Shown: piece after piece, positions 6,966-12,221 of the stretch
How positions within the stretch are numbered: the first letter of the stretch is position 1
Layout: each line of letters opens with the position of its first letter
From: Hepatocystis sp. ex Piliocolobus tephrosceles
Taxonomy: Eukaryota > Apicomplexa > Aconoidasida > Haemosporida > Plasmodiidae
Assembly (NCBI GenBank): GCA_902459845.2
Contig: CABPSV020000613.1
Coordinates: 1-12,221 of the forward strand
Length of the DNA stretch: 12,221 nt
Reading direction: 5' to 3'
Position numbers and translations under genes: made by a program
Notes under the pieces: model-generated
Database searches by the model: none
Seen by the model: the letters and a program-made list of their open reading frames with translations, nothing else
Told to the model about the DNA's origin: nothing

Positions 6966-8463
6966 ATGGATGACACAAACGAAAGTATTTCAAATGATAA
7001 AGGGCTAAATATGAAGATTATCCAGTTTATATTAAAAAAGTCAGAAGAGTTAGAGAAAGAACATTTGTTAGGTATGTTAAAAATATATATGAGTCAATAT
7101 TGTACGAAAAAGGAAGGCGAAAAAAAATAAGATACATCGACAAATAAGCAAATATACTTCGCTGTTAATGTTTCTTTTTTTCTTTTTTCTTTTTTTTTAT
7201 TTTATTATACTTAATAATATGACACATATACATATTTATATATAAAGAACAAAAAACGTGCAACAATTTGTTTTCTTATATATTTTTTCCTTTTTTATTA
7301 TAGTTTCATTTCTATGCACACTCTACATTGTCGAGCAGTTAAGCGAGTATATGAAAAAGAGCAAGGTAGATACAGGTATAAGGAAACAGTCTTAAAAAGA
7401 AAAATCACCCAACGGTGCATACATATATATATATATACATTTAATTCATAAATACACTTTGGTCATTCTTTTTTCTTGAATTAATGAAGAGACGAAACAA
7501 ATTTTAATAAAATGTTTAGATAAAGCGGAGAAAACTAGACCTTTATTTGATAAGCTGGATTATAATAAGTTAGCTGTTTTTTGCGAAGGTAAAAAAAAAA
7601 AAAAAAAAAAAAAAAAATAGGAACAGCTTGTACAGTATAGGTATGATAATATATATATATATATATATGCACAATTGCACCGTTTTAGGCCTATTTGCAG
7701 CAGCTGATAAAAATGATCGCACCAATAAAATAGATAAAAGAACATTAAGGATGTTTTTTTCATGTAAAATTTTTTATGAAATATTAAATCATTTTAGAAC
7801 ATTAAATGAAGAAGAAAAAAAAAAATTGATATATGCGAAATATAAAACTGTATATATTCAAAAGTGTTTTGAAAATAATATAGAGCCAAAGCCAGGTTCT
7901 CCAGTACGAGAAACAAAAGAAGAGTCCAGTTCAGGTAAATTTGCATTTTTATAACACTTTATAGTTGTTTATTTATTTATTTATTTTTTTTTTTTTTGTA
8001 TGTTCTTATGTAAATCAAATATATGTATACATATACATATGCATATAGATACACGTGTAGTACTCACTTATATGTTGCATTTGTTGTTCCACATAGATTC
8101 AGAAAAAATAGATAAATCAAATGTTAATGAAATAGAAATGCCAAGGATATACGATAATATTTGGAATGATGATTATAACACATATAAAATCGAACAAAAT
8201 AATTTTACAAAGGACCAATATGAAATTACACCAAGTTAAAACAATATATGTGTATATATCTATATATATGTGTAAATGTACTTATACGTGTATACACATA
8301 TGTTCGTTTTTTTTTTTTTTTTTTTTTTTATTGTCTTAACAGGTAGTAATAAAATTAGTGACAAACAAATAGATTTTACGTTAAGTTTAAAACATGCTCA
8401 ATACGCTGTAAATGGTTAGGAAATTTTGCAAAGGCACAATGACACGTTATGTACATGTATGTA

Positions 8464-8510
<47 letters not shown>

Positions 8511-8618
8511 GCATATACATATTTGTTTTCTTTTGCTATTTTTTTAGCGCTAATGTTTGAAGATCTTAAGACCGCAACACACGAATTAAAAACTGCCTTG
8601 AGTTACTTAGGTGAGTGA
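6966..8618 (+). CDS. VTA1: VTA1/LIP5-like regulator of VPS4 (ESCRT-III disassembly), seven exons
   Basis: Spliced model: 6966-7071, 7304-7375, 7490-7588, 7689-7934, 8097-8234, 8343-8414, 8548-8618, giving 267 residues. VTA1/LIP5 dimers activate the AAA ATPase VPS4, which strips ESCRT-III polymers from endosomal membranes. Residues about 16-155 match the helical tandem-MIT N-terminal domain: FILKKSEELEKEHLLVSFLC, then CEGLFAAADKNDRTNKIDKRT, then FYEILNHFRTLNEEEKKKL and YAKYKTVYIQKCF, ending with the family's proline-rich KPGSP at 160-164. Residues about 235-266 match the C-terminal VPS4-binding dimer domain (LKHAQYAVNALMFEDLKTAT and what follows). The linker at 175-230 is short and acidic/Asn-rich. 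Animal and yeast members are about 300-330 residues. All introns are phase 1. Exon 1 starts in an A-rich context. Confidence 0.87.
7072..7303 (+). other. VTA1 intron 1
   Basis: Donor G|GTATGT after residue 35 and acceptor ttattatAG at 7303. The intron is 232 bases, phase 1, and T-rich near both ends. Reading through it gives MLKIYMSQYC and then a stop, which is not VTA1-like, whereas splicing gives the family-like VSFLCTLYIVEQ. Confidence 0.85.
7376..7489 (+). other. VTA1 intron 2, with an alternative in-frame splice pair
   Basis: The chosen borders are acag|GTATAAG and aatgaAG|ag, 114 bases, phase 1. A second pair, aag|GTAGAT (intron from 7366) with the AG at 7490-7491 (exon from 7492), is also in frame and would delete four residues (VDTE) from an inter-helix loop. 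Mixing the two pairs breaks the frame. I preferred the pair that keeps phase 1 like the other introns. Confidence 0.7.
7589..7688 (+). other. VTA1 intron 3
   Basis: Donor gaag|GTAAAA, followed by a long A run, and acceptor gttttAG at 7688. It is 100 bases, phase 1, and contains a TA dinucleotide tract. Splicing joins CE to GLFAAADKNDR, the best-conserved part of the VTA1 N-terminal domain. Confidence 0.88.
7935..8096 (+). other. VTA1 intron 4
   Basis: Donor tcag|GTAAAT and acceptor ccacatAG at 8096, 162 bases, phase 1. It separates the N-terminal domain and its KPGSP tail from the acidic linker. Read-through would end after six residues. Confidence 0.8.
8235..8342 (+). other. VTA1 intron 5
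   Basis: Donor ccaa|GTTAAA and acceptor gtcttaacAG at 8342, preceded by a strong T tract, 108 bases, phase 1. The donor is less canonical than the others, but an in-frame TAA begins two bases after it, so the exon must end here. Splicing keeps the frame into the C-terminal domain. Confidence 0.78.
8415..8547 (+). other. VTA1 intron 6
   Basis: Donor aatg|GTTAGG and acceptor ctattttttAG at 8547, 133 bases, phase 1, with a 40-base TA dinucleotide tract inside (8466-8505). Splicing joins QYAVN to ALMFEDLKTA and completes the VTA1 C-terminal helical motif. Confidence 0.88.
8466..8505. repeat. TA dinucleotide microsatellite in VTA1 intron 6
   Basis: About twenty uninterrupted TA units, likely polymorphic in length between isolates. 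It lies wholly inside the intron, so length changes should not affect the protein. Confidence 0.9.
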
Positions 8619-8693
8619 GTAGGGTTTTCAGCTATTATGTATAACTTAATATAATACCACTGCTATGTACGCATTGGGTATATATTTCATTGG

Positions 8694-8696
<3 letters not shown>

Positions 8697-8733
<37 letters not shown>
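8697..8733. repeat. Poly-A tract of 37
   Basis: An uninterrupted run of A about 80 bases after the VTA1 stop codon, within its likely 3' UTR. The exact length is uncertain, as for any long homopolymer. Confidence 0.9.
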
Positions 8734-8734
<1 letters not shown>

Positions 8735-9148
8735 ATTCATATAAATATGTACCATTCATGGTGTGCTTGTGGTTACTCAACTAGTAATAAAACTTTTTTT
8801 TTATTCACCAAGTCTCAACTCAATACATATGTAAAAAATCTCATTTTATATGAAAGGTTTATTCCTTTTTATGCTCAGTTATTATTATAATAATTTTTTT
8901 TTTTTTTTTTTTGTTGTTGTTATTGTCACCATTTACATGTTATTAATTATTATTTTTTTACGTAAGTATGTTTGGTTACATAATTAGTGCAGTTTTTTCT
9001 TTTACATTTCGTGTTATTATATATCTATCTACATACATAATATATGTGAACATGAGGGATACCCAGATGTATACATAGTATGTTTTTGCTTATACATTTA
9101 AAAATTAAAAACACACATTAAAAAATAAGATAAAACATAAAATATAAT

Positions 9149-9190
9149 AAACTTATTTATTTATTTATTTATTTATTTTATTTATTTATT
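9149..9190. repeat. TTTA tetranucleotide repeat
   Basis: About ten copies of ttta/ttat in series with one extra T, leading into a T tract. It is a simple-sequence repeat upstream of the candidate structured RNA. Confidence 0.88.
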
Positions 9191-9228
9191 TTTTTTTTTG
9201 GCTATAAGCTTTTATATTATACTGACTG

Positions 9229-9356
9229 TACGAACTCGGTCTTCTCTGGTTCGCTAATTTCTATTGTCATATAAATTTTATATTACTGAAGTATAAAAAG
9301 TATTTTTCATGTAGTATTTACTTTTATACTTCGATTAAAAAATAAAGGAGTTCGTA
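9229..9356 (+). ncRNA. Candidate structured RNA (nested inverted repeats), strand uncertain
   Basis: A closing stem of nine perfect pairs joins tacgaactc (9229-9237) to gagttcgta (9348-9356). Four of its pairs are G:C, which is rare in DNA this A+T-rich. Inside it lies a hairpin of 14 pairs with one bulged A: 9288-9302 against 9319-9332, with a 16-base loop. The 5' half (9229-9265) is noticeably richer in G and C than the flanks. It resembles no RNA family I can name: no tRNA A or B box, no snoRNA box pair in the right places, no snRNA core. A functional RNA is inference from shape and composition only. Confidence 0.35.
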
Positions 9357-10058
9357 AAAAAAAAAAAAAAAAAAAAAAAATGACATCACACAAATCATTA
9401 ATTAATATCTCTACTATGTTTACATTACTATAAATAATACGATAATTGCTTTATGTATTAGTTTTTGCCCCCTGGTTATCGTGGGTTAACTTTTTGTTTC
9501 ATTTTAGATTTGTTGTTACTATTTAAAAAAAAAAAAAAAGTAAAGCTCAAGAGGTTGAAAAGGTTGAAAAAGGGGTAAAAAAAAAAAAAAAAAAAACTTT
9601 AAGGTAAAAGTGACATAGTGCAATGTAAACAGAGAAATTCAGGATTGTTTACGAGTAAAATGAATATATAAATATATATGCATATTTTGTTACTGCTTAC
9701 ATATGTAATTTTTTTTTTTTTTTTATTTATTATTGTAATGCAACATATCGTAAGCAAATTGTAAGCAATAGTTTTAAACTTCAAGAAAAAAAAAAAAAAA
9801 AGATGATAATAATAATAATAATAAAAATATATATATACTTTTTTTTATATTTTATTTTTTGTAAAGTTTTGTAATTACGTAAACAACGATAAAAAGGCAG
9901 TTTTAAATAAAAATATAGGTACATGTATGTATTAGTATGTAAGTATATATGTAAAAACATAAAAGTATAAACTTGTTTATAAATTTGTGACCCATCTATA
10001 TAATTTATGTGTGCTATAGAACATATACAATAAGCACGTATATATAAATATAAGCACT

Positions 10059-10081
10059 TATATATATATATATATATATAT
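10059..10081. repeat. TA microsatellite upstream of AspRS
   Basis: Eleven or so TA units, preceded by a diverged direct repeat of ataagcac followed by g or t and tatata (about 10030-10066). It is likely part of the AspRS promoter or 5' UTR and probably length-polymorphic. Confidence 0.85.
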
Positions 10082-10170
10082 GTACATTCATATTTATCAT
10101 AGTAGCTTCTCCTTTATCTTATTCAAAAAAAAAAAAAAAAAAAACAGTACGAACAACGTGACCGGCATAG

Positions 10171-10180
10171 TAGCATGCTA
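10171..10180. other. Perfect 10-bp palindrome over the first AspRS ATG
   Basis: tagcatgcta is its own reverse complement and contains the upstream AspRS start codon at 10175. Its GCATGC core also occurs in the TGCATGCA type of site bound by some ApiAP2 factors, but the flanking bases differ. One short palindrome may be chance. Confidence 0.5.
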
Positions 10181-12160
10181 AGATTTCATATAACAAAAAT
10201 AAATAAATCAGTTTTTACAAATAATATAAATATAAAAAGTTTTATTTCAAAAAATTTTATTCTTTTTGATTTAACCAAAGTAGTACATACAATTAAAAGT
10301 ACGAATTTTTTGATTTTTAAAAGACATTTAACATTTTGTACAAAAATAATGGATCCAGAAAAAGAAAAAAACAACGAAGAAATAAAAAATAATGTATTAA
10401 ATGAAGTTGATAAAAAGAAAGAAAAGAAGTTAGCAAAGTTAGCAGAAAAAGAAAAAAAATTAGCAAAAAAAGCAGAAAGAGAACAATTGAAAAATGAAGC
10501 AACAAAAGTGATAGAGTATATAAGTGAAGATATAAATAAAGATAATTATGGATATATTAATGTAAAAAAAATAAAAGAAGTTATGCCAAATATTGAATTA
10601 CATAATTTAGAAGAAATATATAATGTTTTATTAAAAATTGATCAAGAGATTGTTGGTGATGGTATTAATGTAAAAAGAGAAGACGTTGGAGCAGAAAACA
10701 TTGGAACAAAAAACATTGGAGCTAAAGATGTTGAAATAAATGAAAGTAATGCACAAAATGGAATCACAACTTGTTTTAAGGATACTCTGAGTTATAATAT
10801 AAAAGAACAAAAAAATATTTGGGTAAGAGGACGTATACATGATATAAGATGTAAAGGATCATTAGCTTTCATTGTTTTGCGATATAAAATATATACATTG
10901 CAATGTATATTAGATATTAAAAACATTAATAATGATAAAAATATGATAAAATGGTTAAATCATATAACATTAGAATCTATTGTAGATATATATGGTAAAT
11001 TAATAAAACCTAGTATACCTATTGAAAGTACAAACATAAAATACGAAATTCATGTCAATAAATTGTTTTGTATAAGTAAAACAAGTAAGGACTTACCTTT
11101 TTTATTAAAAGATGCAAATATGAAAGAGACATCTCAAGAAGGTAGTATAAAAGTAAATCAAGATAACAGACTTAATAATAGATGTATAGATTTACGTACT
11201 CATGCAAATTATAGTATTTTTGTTTTACAATCGGAAATTTGTAATATTTTTAGAGAATATCTAAATAAATATAATTTTATTGAAATACATACACCTAAAT
11301 TATTGGGTGAAAGTAGTGAAGGTGGAGCAACTGCATTTAAATTAAATTATTTTGATAAAAATGGTTATTTGGCCCAATCTCCACAATTATACAAACAAAT
11401 GTGTATTAATGCAGGATTTGATAGAGTATATGAAGTAGCTCCTGTATTTAGAGCAGAAAACAGTAATACATATCGACACTTATGTGAATATGTATCATTA
11501 GATATAGAAATGACATATAAATATGATTACATGGAAAATGTATATTTTTATGATTCTATGTTTCAATATATTTTTACACAGTTAAGTACATTACAAAAAA
11601 ATAAAATGTTAATAAATATTATAAAAGAGCAATATCCATCTGATGATTTTGTTTGGATTGAAAAAACACCTATATTTACATATGAAGAAGCAATAAAAAT
11701 GTTAATAAAAAATAATAAATTAAACTTAGATGAAAAAGATATATTTACTTATGACATGTCAACAGATATGGAAAAAGAATTAGGAAAAATAGTTAAAAAT
11801 TTATACAAAACTGATTATTATATTATTATCAACTTTCCTTCTAGTTTAAGACCATTTTATACAATGTATGATGAAAAAAATAAAAAAATTTCACATTCAT
11901 ACGATTTTTTTATGAGAGGTGAAGAGATACTATCTGGTGCTCAACGAATTAGTGATGTTAATATTTTAATTGATAACATTAAACGATTTAATTTAGATGT
12001 TAATAAATTAAATTTTTACATTGATTCTTTTGCATATTCTTCTTTTCCTCATTCCGGCTGTGGTATAGGATTAGAGAGAGTGCTTATGCTTTTTCTCGGC
12101 CTCAATAACATTAGAAAAACCTCTTTGTTTCCTAGAGACCCCAAGCGTTTGACACCATAA
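10175..12160 (+). CDS. Aspartate--tRNA ligase (AspRS), cytosolic eukaryotic type
   Basis: 661 residues from the first ATG, 603 from the second (residue 59, 10349). It joins aspartate to tRNA-Asp using ATP. Order: leader 1-58; Lys-rich helix about 80-106; a spacer with NIGAK-like repeats about 171-186; OB-fold anticodon-binding domain about 213-303 (WVRGRIHDIRCKGSLAFIVL); hinge with VNQDNRLNNRCIDLRT (327-342); class II catalytic domain to the end. Motif 1 lies around 355-375. The SEGGA loop (381-385), QSPQLYKQM (401-409), motif 2 FRAENSNTYRHL (425-436), SYDFFMRGEEILSGAQR (575-591) and motif 3 GIGLERV (630-636) are all present, and the end FPRDPKRLTP is family-typical. All catalytic signatures look intact. 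The second ATG has the more usual A-rich context, so the 603-residue form is the likely cytosolic enzyme. The leader is basic and may be a targeting signal or not translated. Confidence 0.95.
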   Translation: MLRFHITKINKSVFTNNINIKSFISKNFILFDLTKVVHTIKSTNFLIFKRHLTFCTKIMDPEKEKNNEEIKNNVLNEVDKKKEKKLAKLAEKEKKLAKKAEREQLKNEATKVIEYISEDINKDNYGYINVKKIKEVMPNIELHNLEEIYNVLLKIDQEIVGDGINVKREDVGAENIGTKNIGAKDVEINESNAQNGITTCFKDTLSYNIKEQKNIWVRGRIHDIRCKGSLAFIVLRYKIYTLQCILDIKNINNDKNMIKWLNHITLESIVDIYGKLIKPSIPIESTNIKYEIHVNKLFCISKTSKDLPFLLKDANMKETSQEGSIKVNQDNRLNNRCIDLRTHANYSIFVLQSEICNIFREYLNKYNFIEIHTPKLLGESSEGGATAFKLNYFDKNGYLAQSPQLYKQMCINAGFDRVYEVAPVFRAENSNTYRHLCEYVSLDIEMTYKYDYMENVYFYDSMFQYIFTQLSTLQKNKMLINIIKEQYPSDDFVWIEKTPIFTYEEAIKMLIKNNKLNLDEKDIFTYDMSTDMEKELGKIVKNLYKTDYYIIINFPSSLRPFYTMYDEKNKKISHSYDFFMRGEEILSGAQRISDVNILIDNIKRFNLDVNKLNFYIDSFAYSSFPHSGCGIGLERVLMLFLGLNNIRKTSLFPRDPKRLTP

Positions 12161-12179
12161 CGGTGTTACTCGTCTGTGC

Positions 12180-12201
12180 ATATATATATATATATATATA
12201 T
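12180..12201. repeat. AT microsatellite after the AspRS stop codon
   Basis: About eleven AT units beginning 20 bases after the AspRS TAA, in its 3' UTR. The tract is self-complementary and could pair with itself in the transcript. The window ends 20 bases later. Confidence 0.85.
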
Positions 12202-12221
12202 GTATGCATATAAAGCCTGTG

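Larger units (their letters stand above)
8619..10174. other. Intergenic region between VTA1 and AspRS (about 1.55 kb)
   Basis: No protein gene found on either strand; the short minus-strand frame at 9599-9784 has no recognisable features. The region should hold the VTA1 3' UTR and the AspRS promoter and 5' UTR. Contents: A37 (8697-8733), a TTTA repeat (about 9149-9190), a nested inverted repeat that may be a structured RNA (9229-9356), a weaker long-range stem (9462-9581), several other A or T runs of 13-25 bases, and a TA tract (10059-10081). A 22-base A run ends 30 bases before the first AspRS ATG. Confidence 0.7.

Noticed and set aside
8751..8790. Two small hairpins (accat/atggt and ttact/agtaa) followed by a T run, considered as a Pol III transcript end
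   Set aside because: The stems are only five pairs, there is no A box or convincing B box upstream, and T runs are everywhere in this DNA.
9229..9265. tRNA-like element suggested by ggttcgct and higher G+C
   Set aside because: No acceptor stem, A box, anticodon arm or correct B box (GGTTCGAxTCC) can be placed around it.
9599..9784. Minus-strand frame of 61 residues in the intergenic region
   Set aside because: Its composition is that of random A+T-rich DNA, it includes a homopolymer, and it has no family-like motif or splice-supported extension.
1..12221. CRISPR arrays, insertion sequences, prokaryotic operons, telomere or subtelomere repeats
   Set aside because: The tandem repeats are in-frame protein repeats without spacers, the genes are eukaryotic with introns, and no transposase or telomeric repeat is visible.

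Overview
This window comes from a Plasmodium (malaria parasite) nuclear chromosome. The evidence is the extreme A+T content, the many poly-A, poly-T and TA tracts, the asparagine-rich and lysine-rich low-complexity insertions in proteins, short introns with GTA/AG borders, and three genes whose family members can be recognised. I cannot fix the species from the sequence alone.

Layout, left to right. (1) Positions 1 to about 447 are an open coding exon on the minus strand, running off the left edge, of a gene I do not recognise. It carries eleven pentapeptide repeats of the type E-(A/L)-N-(H/R)-x. (2) After a 43-base A tract, a single-exon plus-strand gene (535-5913) encodes a 1792-residue VPS51-like subunit of the GARP/EARP tethering complex, inflated by several in-frame tandem repeats. 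(3) About 1 kb of homopolymer-rich intergenic DNA follows. (4) A seven-exon plus-strand gene (6966-8618) encodes a 267-residue VTA1/LIP5-like regulator of the ESCRT-III ATPase VPS4. I assembled it by hand, and all six introns are phase 1. (5) About 1.55 kb without a gene follows, containing a nested inverted repeat (9229-9356) that could be a structured RNA. (6) A plus-strand gene (10175-12160) encodes the cytosolic-type aspartyl-tRNA synthetase, with two possible start codons. The first start would add a basic leader that looks like a presequence.

The three plus-strand genes are separate transcription units, not an operon. VPS51 (endosome-to-Golgi tethering) and VTA1 (multivesicular body/ESCRT disassembly) both act in the endosomal system. 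Their adjacency is probably synteny inherited within the genus and not a functional cluster.

The most useful observations are the VTA1 gene that only appears after splicing, the unusual junction at 447-537 where two opposed genes leave almost no room for a promoter, the candidate structured RNA at 9229-9356, and the dual start of the AspRS.
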